Below, piece after piece: positions 8,104 to 17,084 of a DNA stretch of 44,869 bases. The notes under the pieces are model-generated. The model did not search any database. It worked only from the letters and a program-made list of their open reading frames with translations, and was not told the DNA's origin. Source of the DNA: an uncultured bacterium (GTDB lineage: Bacteria > Planctomycetota > UBA1135 > GCA-002686595); NCBI GenBank assembly GCA_938083085.1, contig CALLKX010000086.1, forward strand, positions 1 through 44,869. Reading direction: 5' to 3'. Within the stretch, counting starts at the first letter, position 1, and each line of letters starts with the position of its first letter. The translations under genes and the position numbers were made by a program.

Positions 8104-9342
8104 CTAGTAGATGCCCCGGGTATCCACGACGACCTTGCTGTTCAGGAGGTCGCGGTCGACGGTTCGGAACTGATCGTGGTCGACCAGTACGACGATCACG
8201 TTGGCTCGCTGGAGGGCGTCTGGGAGAGAGGTCAGCTCATAGCCAGCGTCCTGCTCCGACGCGGGCAGGGCCGAGAGGTTCGGTTCCACCGCCAGGACCT
8301 CGCCGATCCCCCGAGCGCACAGGTCTCGGCAGATCGCGAGAGCGGGGCTCTCGCGGAGGTCGTCAATATTCGCCTTGAAGGCCAGCCCAAGGCACGCGAT
8401 CACAGGCTCCTTGAACTGGTCGGCGGCCTCGGCGACCTTCTCGAGGACGAAGACGGGTTTGCTGTCGTTCACCGTCCGCGCCATCTTGATCAGGCGGGCC
8501 TTCTCCGGGTTGGAGCTGACGATGAACCAGGGATCCACCGCGATGCAGTGGCCGCCGACGCCGGGACCCGGGTTGAGGATGTGAACCCTGGGGTGGAGGT
8601 TCGCGAGCCGGATGAGCTCCCACACGTCGATGTCACTGTCGTCGCAGATCAGCGAGAGCTCGTTCGCGAAGGCGATATTCACGTCTCTGAAGGCGTTCTC
8701 CGAGAGCTTCGCCATCTCGGCGGTGCGCGCCGTGGTGAGGATGCAGTCTCCCTTGACGAAGATCTCGTACAGGTCGCGCGCCCGCTCTGCGCATCGGCGG
8801 GTGATGCCGCCGATGATGCGGTCGTTGTCGACGAGCTCCTTGAGGATGTTGCCGGGGAGGACGCGCTCCGGGCAGTGGGCGACGGAAACGTCGGCTTCTT
8901 CTCCGTGAACATGGGGGAGCCGGAGGTCGGCTCGGGCATCCGCGATCCACTCGCAGAGCTTCTCCGTCGCGCCGACAGGTGAGGTCGACTCCAGGATCAC
9001 CAGGTCGCCCTTCTTCACGACCTGGGCAATCGCGCGCGCGGCGTGCTGAATATGCGAGAGGTCCGGCTGGTGGTCCGCGGCGAACGGGGTGGGGACCGCG
9101 ACGATGAACACGTCGGAGGGTTCAGGGGCCAGGGTCGCGCGTAGGGCCTGGGTCATGACCGTGCTGCGGACCACGATGTCGAGGTCTGGTTCCACGATGT
9201 GGACCTCCCCTCGATTGATGGTGTCCACCGTTTCGCTCGACACATCGACCCCGCAGACCTTGATGCCGCGCGAGGCGATCACGGCGGCGGTGGGGAGCCC
9301 GATGTAGCCGAGGCCGATCACTGAAACCTTGGTGGTTAGCAT
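8104..9342 (-). CDS. wecC: UDP-N-acetyl-D-mannosamine dehydrogenase
   Basis: 412 residues from the ATG at 9342, which has an AAAGGAGA ribosome site about 9 bases upstream. The enzyme oxidises UDP-ManNAc to UDP-ManNAcA with two NAD. The N-terminal Rossmann motif is GLGYIGLP (10-17). The ESTSPVG segment (118-124), Lys212 and Asn216 of the central helix, and the catalytic Cys266 in GVGGHCIAVDP are all present, as is a C-terminal UDP-binding domain with GLAFKANIDDLRESPA. The GHCIAVDP form and the neighbouring wecB favour UDP-ManNAc over UDP-glucose as substrate. It probably belongs to one transcription unit with wecB and the GT4 gene upstream; the gap to wecB is 80 bp. Confidence 0.93.
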   Translation of the reverse strand: MLTTKVSVIGLGYIGLPTAAVIASRGIKVCGVDVSSETVDTINRGEVHIVEPDLDIVVRSTVMTQALRATLAPEPSDVFIVAVPTPFAADHQPDLSHIQHAARAIAQVVKKGDLVILESTSPVGATEKLCEWIADARADLRLPHVHGEEADVSVAHCPERVLPGNILKELVDNDRIIGGITRRCAERARDLYEIFVKGDCILTTARTAEMAKLSENAFRDVNIAFANELSLICDDSDIDVWELIRLANLHPRVHILNPGPGVGGHCIAVDPWFIVSSNPEKARLIKMARTVNDSKPVFVLEKVAEAADQFKEPVIACLGLAFKANIDDLRESPALAICRDLCARGIGEVLAVEPNLSALPASEQDAGYELTSLPDALQRANVIVVLVDHDQFRTVDRDLLNSKVVVDTRGIY

Positions 9343-9422
9343 GCCGCCATTCTCCTTTGACCAGGCCAGACGGGTCAAAGGGTCGACCTTCGCTTTCTCA
9401 TCACGGGCGGCCCCCCGTCTCT

Positions 9423-10571
9423 CTATGCGTCGCTCGTCGTGCTTCCGGCGGCGCTGTGGGCGAGGAGCGCCTCTGCGATCCGCTGGCTGGCGGCGCCGTC
9501 CCCGTATGGGTTGTGGGCGAAGCTCATGGCTCGATACCGCTCCTCGTCCTCGAGGAGCTCTCTCGCGGCTTCCACAATGGTGCGGGCATCCGTCCCCACC
9601 AGGCGCACGGTTCCCGCCTCCACAGCCTCGGGTCGCTCTGTGGTCTCTCGCATCACGAGCACGGGCTTGCCGAGGGACGGAGCCTCCTCCTGGATGCCCC
9701 CAGAGTCGGTGATGACGAGGTGCGCTCGGTCCATCAGGAACAGGAACGGGAGGTACTCCTGCGGGTCGAGGAGGTGGACATTGGGGAGCGCTCCGAGCAC
9801 TCGCTGAACCGGCTCCTGGACGTTGGGGTTCAGGTGCACAGGATAGATGAGCTCCACCCCCGGCGTCCTCGAGAGCTCCGCGAGAGCTTTGCAGATCCTC
9901 TCGAAGCCGTCGCCGAAGCTCTCGCGTCGGTGCCCGGTGACCAGGACGAGGCGCCGGCTGAAGTCGATCCCCTCGAAGCGCTGCAGGAAGACCGCCTCAT
10001 CCGTCGCCCGGACCTGCTCGATCACGGTCAGGAGCGCGTCGATCACCGTGTTGCCCGTGACCACGATTCGGTCCTCGGCGATCCCCTCTCGCAGCAGGTT
10101 GGACCGTGCGCCCTTGGTCGGAGCAAAGTGGAGTGCTGCGATGGAGCTCGTCAGTCGCCGGTTCATCTCCTCGGGCCACGGCGAGTAGATGTCGCCGGTT
10201 CGCAAGCCAGCCTCGACGTGCCCGACCGGGATGCGGGCGTAGTAGGCCGCCAGCGAGGCGGCCATGGTCGTCGTCGTGTCGCCGTGGACGAGGACGAAGT
10301 CCGGAGCAGCCTCTTCCAGGACTCCCTTCAGCCCTTCGAGGACACAGGTGGTGATCGAGGTCAGGTCCTGGCCAGGGCGCATCAGGTCGAGGTCATACGC
10401 CGGCTCGATCGAGAAGAGGTCGAGGACCTGGTCGAGCATCTCCCGATGCTGAGCGGTGACACAGACCTTGACCCGGAACCGGCTATCGCGAGCCAACGCG
10501 CGATGGACGGGCGCCATCTTGATCGCCTCGGGCCGGGTCCCGAAGACAAGGAGGACGTCGATAGGGGTCAT
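9423..10571 (-). CDS. wecB: UDP-N-acetylglucosamine 2-epimerase (non-hydrolysing)
   Basis: 382 residues from the ATG at 10571, preceded by AGAGG. It interconverts UDP-GlcNAc and UDP-ManNAc, feeding the WecC dehydrogenase encoded next. Diagnostic segments are [11 protein letters not shown] (11-21), [30 protein letters not shown] and [19 protein letters not shown] at 10589 overlaps the stop of the upstream GT4 gene (TTGA) and would add six residues; translational coupling from there is possible, but the ATG fits the family better. The order GT4-wecB-wecC on the minus strand indicates a surface glycan operon. Confidence 0.95.
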   Translation of the reverse strand: MTPIDVLLVFGTRPEAIKMAPVHRALARDSRFRVKVCVTAQHREMLDQVLDLFSIEPAYDLDLMRPGQDLTSITTCVLEGLKGVLEEAAPDFVLVHGDTTTTMAASLAAYYARIPVGHVEAGLRTGDIYSPWPEEMNRRLTSSIAALHFAPTKGARSNLLREGIAEDRIVVTGNTVIDALLTVIEQVRATDEAVFLQRFEGIDFSRRLVLVTGHRRESFGDGFERICKALAELSRTPGVELIYPVHLNPNVQEPVQRVLGALPNVHLLDPQEYLPFLFLMDRAHLVITDSGGIQEEAPSLGKPVLVMRETTERPEAVEAGTVRLVGTDARTIVEAARELLEDEERYRAMSFAHNPYGDGAASQRIAEALLAHSAAGSTTSDA

Positions 10572-10585
10572 GTTGCCTCTCGCGC

Positions 10586-11824
10586 TCAAGCGCTGTGACT
10601 GCCTGCTGCGGGCTTGAATTGTTCGAGGACGGAGGCGAGCTCCACCGTGCGCTCTAGCCGGCTCAAGCCTGTGATGTCGCGTCGTGTCGGCTTCAGTTCA
10701 ATCAGCTCACGGAGTGCAGCCACGATGCTTGTCGGGTGGTCGCAATCTCCCACCACGCTGCTCTCCATGCTCGTCATCAGCTCGGCTGTGGCGCCGTTGG
10801 GGCCGCCCAGGGTGATGATCGGGCGGTCGGTCGCGGCGTAATCGTAGGCCTTGCCGGGGATCTGAAAGTCGAAGAGCCGGCCCTGGACGATCATCAGGGC
10901 GTCTGCGTTGCGCATCTCCTCCAGCGCCTGGACGTAGTCGCAAGGCGGCAAGAGGAGGACGCGGTCCTGGAGGCGCAGGTGGGCGATCCGTTCGTCCAGG
11001 GGCTTCTCGTGATCCTCGCCCCTCCGGGTGCCCCTCAGCAGGAGCCTGATCAACCGGCCATCCGGAGTGTGAGACGGCCCGTGCGCCCACGCCTCGAGCA
11101 GCGCCGTGATGTCCCGGCCGCGTGGGTAGATCTGTCCGCTGTGCAGAATGTCGAAGTTGGCGCCGGGCGATCGGCCGGCCCGAGAGATGTCGAGGAGTCG
11201 ATCCTCGTCGTAACCGTTCTCGATGACCACGGCCTTGCTCGGGTCACAGCTTGGGTAGCGGTCGAGGTACAGGGCGCGCATGCGCTTGGTGGCGAAGATC
11301 AGGACGTTGGCCTGCTCGACGGTCATGCGATCCACTCGGCTCGCGAGCCGAAGCTCCTTGAAGCCGGGCTCGTAGTGCTCCGGGGCGGGATCCCGAAAGT
11401 CCGCAATCCAAGGCAGCCCGAATTGCCGCGCCAGCGAGCCGGCAACCATGTGCGCGGTGAAGATCGGGAAGCTCGAGTAGATGGCGGCTGGAGTGCGCTT
11501 CCGGATGGCGGCGCGGCCCGCCCTGACGGCGAACGGATACCAGCTGCTGTACCGATCCGGCGTGCAGGTGATCCGGAGGTAGCGCCCCGCGATGGCGAGC
11601 CGCCGCGAGGCGTCGAAGCTCCTGGCTCGGTGGACCTCGATCTCAGCAGGAGGCGAAATGGAGTCGTCCCGCCGTTCATAAGCGCTGGCAGTCGTGGTGA
11701 TCACGACCGGATCCCACCCGTGGGCCGGGAGGTGCTGAGCGAACTTGAGGGTGCGGTGGACCCCAGCGCTCAGGCACGGCGGGAAGTCGTACGCCACCAT
11801 CAGGAGCTTGGAGCGGTCCGTCAC
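10586..11824 (-). CDS. GT4-like glycosyltransferase
   Basis: 412 residues. The open frame extends to 11983, but a GTG at 11824 has a textbook AGGAGG 7 bases upstream and gives the family N-terminus [15 protein letters not shown], so I start there. The GT-B fold is indicated by the N-terminal [13 protein letters not shown] loop (12-24), the middle VIENGYDED segment that normally opens the C-terminal nucleotide-sugar domain, and the late [14 protein letters not shown] segment near the sugar-nucleotide site. It is a cytosolic or membrane-associated retaining enzyme. The sugar and acceptor are not identifiable, but the downstream wecB-wecC genes suggest an amino-sugar-containing polysaccharide. 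Confidence 0.82.
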   Translation of the reverse strand: MTDRSKLLMVAYDFPPCLSAGVHRTLKFAQHLPAHGWDPVVITTTASAYERRDDSISPPAEIEVHRARSFDASRRLAIAGRYLRITCTPDRYSSWYPFAVRAGRAAIRKRTPAAIYSSFPIFTAHMVAGSLARQFGLPWIADFRDPAPEHYEPGFKELRLASRVDRMTVEQANVLIFATKRMRALYLDRYPSCDPSKAVVIENGYDEDRLLDISRAGRSPGANFDILHSGQIYPRGRDITALLEAWAHGPSHTPDGRLIRLLLRGTRRGEDHEKPLDERIAHLRLQDRVLLLPPCDYVQALEEMRNADALMIVQGRLFDFQIPGKAYDYAATDRPIITLGGPNGATAELMTSMESSVVGDCDHPTSIVAALRELIELKPTRRDITGLSRLERTVELASVLEQFKPAAGSHSA

Positions 11825-11831
11825 CTCTCCA

Positions 11832-11837
11832 CCTCCT
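11832..11837 (-). promoter_or_regulatory. Strong Shine-Dalgarno site deciding the GT4 start
   Basis: On the minus strand AGGAGG lies 7 bases before the GTG at 11824. It is one of the few perfect ribosome sites in the window and sets the start 53 codons inside the open frame. Confidence 0.8.
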
Positions 11838-11948
11838 GAAAGGAACTCCAGGGGGAACTGGCCCTGTCTCGCGATGGCCCGGCGAAGGGCTGGTTCAACG
11901 GGAGGGACGTCATGGAGGACTTGATGGCGAGGCGGGACCGGCCGCGGC

Positions 11949-11972
11949 GCCCGGAGCTGACTTGCTCCGGGC
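11949..11972 (-). terminator. Possible hairpin terminator after the transketolase-like gene
   Basis: GCCCGGAGC (11949-11957) pairs perfectly with GCTCCGGGC (11964-11972) around a 6-base loop. It lies between the stop of the transketolase-like gene and the GT4 start, both on the minus strand. There is no T-run, so its role as a terminator is tentative. Confidence 0.4.
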
Positions 11973-12021
11973 CACCGTAGCACGGAGGCGGGGACTGATG
12001 ATCAGCGCCGGGGGTGCGATC

Positions 12022-14346
12022 CTAGACGTAGTGCAGGCGCCCGAGCCGCTCCTCGCGATCTCCGGCGAAGCGCTTGATGCCCTCGAGCAGGCTGGCGGCG
12101 TCGATCTTGGCCTCGGCCTTGACCTCGGGAATCGAGCCACCCGTTCGCCAGCGGTCGTCGTGATCGCTGGTCATGGCGTACTGCTCGGCGACCTTGGTCG
12201 AGAGCCAGGGGTGCATCCCGATCCGGCTGCCGTTGGAAATGACCGTGCTGTCGAGCCAGTCCGACTTGTGCAGGACGGTGTCGCGGTACTCCTTGGGCTG
12301 CGCCATGAAGAGCTCGTAGCTCGACGTCGCCACGACCTTGCAGTTCGGCGCGGTGCCGTCGTGGAAGCTCGGGAGGAGCTCGATCACCGACTCCATGGTC
12401 GACGTCCCCTCGACGATGAGCGTGCCCTCTTTGGGGCGGCTCTTGTCGTAGTCGCGGAGCACGTAGGCGCCCTTGGCGGCCTCCATATGGCTGGGGATGC
12501 CGAGGGCCTTACGGTCAGGGATCACGACGCCGGGCCGGGTGAGGTGTAGCGCGATGATCGGGACGTCCGTCTTGAGCGCGGCGGCGAGGGCGGGGGCGAC
12601 CTCGTTGTGTTCCCAGGGGCGCAGGTTGATGACGTGGCCCTCGGGGAAGAGCTGCGTCACCACCGGCGAGAAGATGCCGAAGTGGGTGCGGCTGTCCTCG
12701 GCGGTCTCCGGGCCGGAGTGACCGGCGACCCAGATGACCTTGCCGACCTTCAGCTCGCAGTCCTGGGCGAGCTGGCTGAAGAGCCGCATCATCCCGTACT
12801 TGAGGTAGGAGAAGCTGCCGTAGGTGGAGCACGCGCCCCAGTAGCCCATGAAGGCGTCCTCGGGGGTCGCGCTCATGTTCACCGTCGCGGCGCCCACCAC
12901 GAGGCCGGCGTTTGTGAACTCGGTGATCTGCTGGGGCAGGAGCGAGCCCTCGGTGTTCGAGTTGCGCTCGTACCAGCCGAAGCTCTTCTTGTCCCCGAAG
13001 TCCTTGGCGAAGCCGCTGATGGCGGTGGAGTCGGCGAGGTCCGCGGAGCAGGCGAGCACGAGCGGGCGGCCCATGCGCTCCTTGGCGAGGCTGTTGACCC
13101 AGGAGCCGAACTTGGCGAAGCCGTCCTTGTTGGCAGCCTTGGCGCCCACGGGGAGGAACAGCTCCTCGGGCAGCTGGTCGAGCCAGCTGCGGTCCTCGTG
13201 CATGTTCTCGGCGGGATCGAGGCGCAGTCCCTCGGGCTTCGCCGGGATGGACTCCCCGAGGCCGAGCAGCGTGTTGGCCACGTACTCCGCGAGCCCGTCC
13301 GTGTCGCGCAGGACGCTGAACACGGTCTCGAACCAGCCCCGCGACTGCTCGCGGCAGCCGTCCTCGCCCGGGTCGGTGGTGTCGCCGTGCCCCTCGAAGG
13401 TCACGCCGTACTTGCTGGCGAACGCCTCCCGGCAGGCCCAGAAGCCATCCGAGTTGCGGCCGTGGGACTTTCCGTGGGAGGCGGCGTCAAAGATCCCGTA
13501 GCCGCGGCCCTTGCGGGTCTTGAACCAGACGCAGCCGGGGCGGCCCTGGGTGTCCTCGGCGTGGACGATCTCGAGCAGCGCGCTCGTGATCTGCTCGAAG
13601 TCGTGGCCGTCCTCGGCGCCGGCCACGCGCCAGCCGTAGGGCTCGAACCACTCCTTGGGCGTCCCGTGGGCCACCTCGGAGTTGGCGAACGAGTCGATGC
13701 CGTGGTCGTTCCAGTCGAACAGGTAGATCAGGTTGTCGAGGCCCAGGCCGTAGGCGGAGTTCTTGACCTCGTGGTGGCAGCCCGCGGTGTGCCCGCCCTC
13801 GCCCTCGACGGCGAAGACGCGGGTGTCGCTGCCCGCATGCTTGAGGGCCACGGCCTCCCCGAGGGCGGCCGGCGCGCCGTGCCCGCTCGGGCCGGTGTTG
13901 AACTTGAAGAAGAGGGTCTTGCCCTCCATCTCTGCGTGGCCGGGGAGCTCGCCGTGATGACGAAGGCGGAGCAGGTCCTCCCAGGTGAGCATGCGCTCGG
14001 CTGCATTGGGCACGAGGTAGCGATCGTCCCCGGTCCGCTCATGCATGATGCGGAGGGCCTCGTTATAGACCGCGAGCATCGCGTAGGTCCCCGGGTTGCA
14101 GTGCCCTGCCACGAGCACGTAGCGGTCGCCGAACGGGTTCTCCGGGTGGCGGATGTCCCAGCGCATCCCCGGGCCCAGGGTCGTGGCGACCATCATGGGG
14201 ACCTTGGAGCGTGAGCCACCCGGGTGCCCGCTCTGACGGATGTTGAGCATCAGGTCGATCGACTGGTCGATCAGGTCGCCCACGATCTCCCACTTGGCGA
14301 AGTGGGGCTGGAAGTCGGCGAGGGTCGGTTGGGCTTGGGTCGTCAT
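12022..14346 (-). CDS. Transketolase-family thiamine diphosphate enzyme (long, divergent form)
   Basis: 774 residues from the ATG at 14346 (the frame opens at 14394), against about 660 for classical transketolases. Order follows transketolase: SGHPGG with His41, GHCNPG with His82, PGHAE with His137, NTGPSGHG (150-157), the diphosphate/metal motif as GEG (182-184) ending in Asn213 (DWNDHG), a SHGKSHG segment, the pyrimidine domain with ACSADLAD and QQITEF, whose Glu should activate the cofactor, then AGHSGPETAEDSRTHFG and a C-terminal domain. The metal-binding Asp of the usual GDG is Glu183 here. It probably moves two-carbon units between sugar phosphates, but the divergence leaves specificity open. 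It is monocistronic as far as I can see, flanked by hairpins on both sides. Confidence 0.82.
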   Translation of the reverse strand: MTTQAQPTLADFQPHFAKWEIVGDLIDQSIDLMLNIRQSGHPGGSRSKVPMMVATTLGPGMRWDIRHPENPFGDRYVLVAGHCNPGTYAMLAVYNEALRIMHERTGDDRYLVPNAAERMLTWEDLLRLRHHGELPGHAEMEGKTLFFKFNTGPSGHGAPAALGEAVALKHAGSDTRVFAVEGEGGHTAGCHHEVKNSAYGLGLDNLIYLFDWNDHGIDSFANSEVAHGTPKEWFEPYGWRVAGAEDGHDFEQITSALLEIVHAEDTQGRPGCVWFKTRKGRGYGIFDAASHGKSHGRNSDGFWACREAFASKYGVTFEGHGDTTDPGEDGCREQSRGWFETVFSVLRDTDGLAEYVANTLLGLGESIPAKPEGLRLDPAENMHEDRSWLDQLPEELFLPVGAKAANKDGFAKFGSWVNSLAKERMGRPLVLACSADLADSTAISGFAKDFGDKKSFGWYERNSNTEGSLLPQQITEFTNAGLVVGAATVNMSATPEDAFMGYWGACSTYGSFSYLKYGMMRLFSQLAQDCELKVGKVIWVAGHSGPETAEDSRTHFGIFSPVVTQLFPEGHVINLRPWEHNEVAPALAAALKTDVPIIALHLTRPGVVIPDRKALGIPSHMEAAKGAYVLRDYDKSRPKEGTLIVEGTSTMESVIELLPSFHDGTAPNCKVVATSSYELFMAQPKEYRDTVLHKSDWLDSTVISNGSRIGMHPWLSTKVAEQYAMTSDHDDRWRTGGSIPEVKAEAKIDAASLLEGIKRFAGDREERLGRLHYV

Positions 14347-14442
14347 GGCCGTGATGGGGGGCGCGTGGCTGCTCGGCGGGGCTTTTTGGCGCACCAGTCT
14401 AGCCGCCGCGCGGCCGGGCGAGTGGGGGGGCGGCCAATAACA

Positions 14443-14475
14443 AGGGCCCGCGCCGTCGGGAACGGCGCGGGCCCT
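14443..14475 (-). terminator. Strong hairpin terminator after the His/Asp-rich protein gene
   Basis: AGGGCCCGCGCCGT (14443-14456) pairs perfectly with 14462-14475 around a 5-base loop, giving a 14-bp stem. On the minus strand it is followed by TGTTATTGG, a short T-rich run, and it lies just past the stop at 14531. It therefore most likely ends that transcript before the transketolase-like gene. Confidence 0.75.
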
Positions 14476-14530
14476 GCTCGGGAACCCGCCGGACTCCTGG
14501 CCCCCTGGGGCCCAGGAGCTGGGTCCAGTC

Positions 14531-15628
14531 CTAGTCGCGTCGGTCGAAGCGCCGACGCATCTCGTTCATCTCTCGACGCATCGCGCGGACCTCCTCCTGG
14601 AGCTCCCGGAGGGCCTGCATGGCCTCCGGAGGCATGCCGCGCCCGCGCTGCTCCATCGCGCGCTCTCGGCGGCGCTGCTGCTGTCCCCCGCGAGCTCCGC
14701 GCTCTTCCCGGCGCTCGCGCGGCTCCACGACCCGCCGAGGCTCCGGAGCGTCGCCGAACTCGATGAACTCCGAGCCGTCGAGCTCGATGACGTCGATGCC
14801 GATCGGGCCGGCCTCGAAGATGAGGCCACCGAGGTCGTCCGTGTCCACGGCCTCGAGTTCGATGATGCCACCGGACGGGAGGCGTCGAGCGCGGCGCCGC
14901 GCGCCGCGCTCCCGGTCGTTGCCACCGACGTGGATGATCCGTCGCTCCACGTGGCGCTCATGGTGCTCACCTTCCTCGCCGTGGTCCCCCTCGCTCTCGA
15001 TCTCCACCTCCATGTGGATCTCTCGGCCCCCCAGGTCGTGGTCGCCGAAGCCGAACTCGGAGAGGAGCTCCCCGAGGTCGAATTCCATCTCGTCCTCGCC
15101 TTCCATCTCCATCCGGATGTGCACCTCGCCGTGGCCGCCGGGGAACTCAAACCGGCGCACCTCGTGATGCTCCTCGTGGTCCTGCCCGTCGTGGTCATCA
15201 TGGTCGCCATGGTCGCCATGGTCATCGTGGTCCCCGTGGTCATCATGATCCCCGTGGTCGTCGTGATGGTCCTCGTGGCGCCCCTCGCCCTCCATGACGT
15301 CCTGCACGAGCCGCTCGATGAGCTCCGAGTGTTCCCCTTCGATGAGAATCTGCCTCGCGCCGCCTTCATCGCCGAGATCCATGACGATCACCCGCCGCCC
15401 GCGATGCTCCTCGCCGTGATGCTCCTCGTGGTGCCCGTCGAGCTCCTCCATTTCACGCTCGATCCAGCCGAGCTTCTCGTGGAGCTCCTCGATCATCCGC
15501 TCGATCTCGTGGGCCTCCGCGCGGAGTTCATCCCGGCGGCGGTCGTCGTCCTGGAAGATGGTGAGCGGTGCGGTGGCGGGCGGAATGGGCGCCGAGCTTG
15601 CAATCAGGGCAGTGACGAGCGAGAGCAT
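14531..15628 (-). CDS. Exported acidic His/Asp-rich protein, possible metal binder
   Basis: 365 residues, no recognised family. The ATG at 15628 gives a short hydrophobic signal segment (residues 1-20). Residues 27-75 are charged and helical (probable coiled coil). Residues 118-155 are a His/Asp tract with 14 His, nine of them exactly every third residue from 122 to 146 in alternating HDD and HGD triplets. Two beta-rich acidic stretches follow, then a basic Arg/Gln segment (300-332) and a C-terminal helix rich in Met, Arg and Glu (335-365). By analogy with other His-rich exported proteins the tract could bind Zn, Ni, Co or Cu; this is inference. The gene is divergent from the MoxR block at 16070 and ends at a strong hairpin. 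The central tract is encoded by DNA with an 18-base period. Confidence 0.7.
   Translation of the reverse strand: MLSLVTALIASSAPIPPATAPLTIFQDDDRRRDELRAEAHEIERMIEELHEKLGWIEREMEELDGHHEEHHGEEHRGRRVIVMDLGDEGGARQILIEGEHSELIERLVQDVMEGEGRHEDHHDDHGDHDDHGDHDDHGDHGDHDDHDGQDHEEHHEVRRFEFPGGHGEVHIRMEMEGEDEMEFDLGELLSEFGFGDHDLGGREIHMEVEIESEGDHGEEGEHHERHVERRIIHVGGNDRERGARRRARRLPSGGIIELEAVDTDDLGGLIFEAGPIGIDVIELDGSEFIEFGDAPEPRRVVEPRERREERGARGGQQQRRRERAMEQRGRGMPPEAMQALRELQEEVRAMRREMNEMRRRFDRRD
15164..15280 (-). repeat. Tandem 9/18-base repeats encoding the HDD/HGD tract
   Basis: The coding DNA for residues 117-155 of the His/Asp-rich protein repeats with a 9-base (triplet of codons) and 18-base (HDDHGD) period, with silent variation between copies. 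Such tracts can change length by slippage, and unit numbers are likely to vary between strains. Confidence 0.75.
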
Positions 15629-16069
15629 GGGAGAGGTGGTTGGGTTACGAGTGGTCGTGGGGCCGAGCCTGGCCGTCGAGTCGTACGGCCGAGCCCTCCC
15701 TGCGTTTGTCGGTCGGGATCTTCGAGAACTTCCGCAAATCCAGGGGATGAGCCAGCAGCAGCGGGCGTCACGACCATGCCACAGGCGCGGGATTTCGGGA
15801 GGGCTCGAAGCCTGCCCCAACGGTGCCCGGGCCAATGGAATCCAGGATGGGGACGTAACCCACCTGCGGCGCGCCGCGTAGGGTCGGTGACCCCGGCGAA
15901 TGCAGGCGCCTGGAACCCGACTCAGCCCCCTGGCTCGGCGACCTCGCTGCTGCAATGTGACCCCGTTCGGACCTCCCCGCCCCTGCCCGGGCGGCGCCTG
16001 GTCTGATCCGACCCCGTTTGGCCCCAGGAAGCCCGGCCTCGCGCCGAGCCTCACCAGCGATCCCTTCCC
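15629..16069. promoter_or_regulatory. Divergent control region with a near-identical 12-base repeat pair
   Basis: 441 bases without a gene between the divergent His/Asp-rich gene and moxR. GACCCCGTTCGG (15959-15970) and GACCCCGTTTGG (16010-16021) differ at one base and start 51 bases apart in direct orientation, just before the moxR start. They could be binding sites of a regulator. No clear -35/-10 pair is visible. Confidence 0.35.
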
Positions 16070-17080
16070 ATGACGACCATCGAGCGCCCTCCCGCCCCCC
16101 AGTTTGACGATACAGCCCGCTTCCTGGGCGAGATCAAGGAGCGCGTCGGCCGGGTGGTCGTCGGCCAGGAGGTGGTGGTGGAGCGGATCCTCATCGCGCT
16201 CCTGACCGGGGGACACCTCCTGTTGGAGGGCGTCCCTGGCCTCGCCAAGACCCTCCTGGTGGCGGCGGTCTCCAAGACGGTGGACCTGGACTTCGCGCGG
16301 ATCCAGTTCACGATCGACCTGCTCCCCTCGGACATCCTTGGGTCCGAGATCCTCGACCAGCGGGACCAGACGTTCAAAACCCACAAGGGCCCGATCTTCA
16401 CCAACCTGCTCCTCGCCGACGAGATCAACCGCGCCGCGCCGAAGGTGCAGAGCGCGCTCCTCGAGGCCATGCAGGAGCGGCGGATCACCATCGGCAACCA
16501 GAACTACGGCCTCCCCGTTCCGTTTCTCGTGATCGCGACCCAGAACCCCGTGGAGCAGGCGGGCACCTTCGAGCTGCCCGAGGCGCAGTTGGATCGCTTC
16601 ATGCTCTTGCACCGCCTCCAGTACCTGAACAACGAGGACGAGAAGGAGGTCCTCCGCCGCAACGCGAAGCTCGGTATCCGGCGGGATGAGAGCGGCGGCG
16701 CCACGGTCAAGACCGAGTTCGACATGGTGGACCAGGGCAGCGTCGGCGGGCGCGACGAGCTGGCCCATGCCATGGAGGATGTCTCCAAGGTCCACGTCTC
16801 CGAGGCCTTCATCGAGCACGTGATGGAGATCGTCGACCGCACCCGCAAGCACCCCGAACTCGAGCTCGGCGCGTCCCCCCGGGCGGGCATCGCGCTCGTC
16901 AAGGCCTCACGGGCCCGGGCGCTCATCCACGGACGCGACTACGTGATCCCCGAGGACCTCTTCGCCCTCGCCGAGGACGTCATTCTGCACCGTATCCGCG
17001 CCACCTACGAGGCGCTGGCGGAGGGCCGGGATACGTCGGTCATCCTCCAGGAGATGCTGGGCGAGCTGGGCGCTGCCTGA
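16070..17080 (+). CDS. MoxR-type AAA+ ATPase
   Basis: 336 residues. Walker A is GVPGLAKT (54-61), Walker B LLLADE (113-118) running into INRAAPKVQSALLEAMQE, sensor 1 ATQNP (156-160), and QLDRF (173-177) precedes the C-terminal lid with SPRAG. This is a standard MoxR protein, a cytosolic chaperone-like ATPase known to act with VWA-domain partners on membrane or periplasmic complexes. It is the first gene of a tight run: the DUF58 gene starts 4 bp after its stop, and the following BatD-like and VWA genes overlap by ATGA. That order is the hallmark of MoxR/Bat gene sets. Confidence 0.95.
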   Translation: MTTIERPPAPQFDDTARFLGEIKERVGRVVVGQEVVVERILIALLTGGHLLLEGVPGLAKTLLVAAVSKTVDLDFARIQFTIDLLPSDILGSEILDQRDQTFKTHKGPIFTNLLLADEINRAAPKVQSALLEAMQERRITIGNQNYGLPVPFLVIATQNPVEQAGTFELPEAQLDRFMLLHRLQYLNNEDEKEVLRRNAKLGIRRDESGGATVKTEFDMVDQGSVGGRDELAHAMEDVSKVHVSEAFIEHVMEIVDRTRKHPELELGASPRAGIALVKASRARALIHGRDYVIPEDLFALAEDVILHRIRATYEALAEGRDTSVILQEMLGELGAA

Positions 17081-17084
17081 GGCC

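Noticed and set aside
7753..8982. 409-codon plus-strand frame across the wecC 3' end
   Set aside because: Mostly antisense to wecC; the part before 8104 has no recognisable domain.
12607..14214. 535-codon plus-strand frame
   Set aside because: Antisense to the transketolase-family gene, which has all expected motifs.
15164..15280. CRISPR-like repeat array
   Set aside because: The 9/18-base units are contiguous, without spacers, and in frame inside a coding region.
14930..16006. 358-codon plus-strand frame that looks like a membrane protein
   Set aside because: Its Val/Met/Leu-rich 'spans' are the complement of the His/Asp codons of the minus-strand gene (CAC/CAT and GAC/GAT read as GTG/ATG and GTC/ATC). 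It has no credible start or family.
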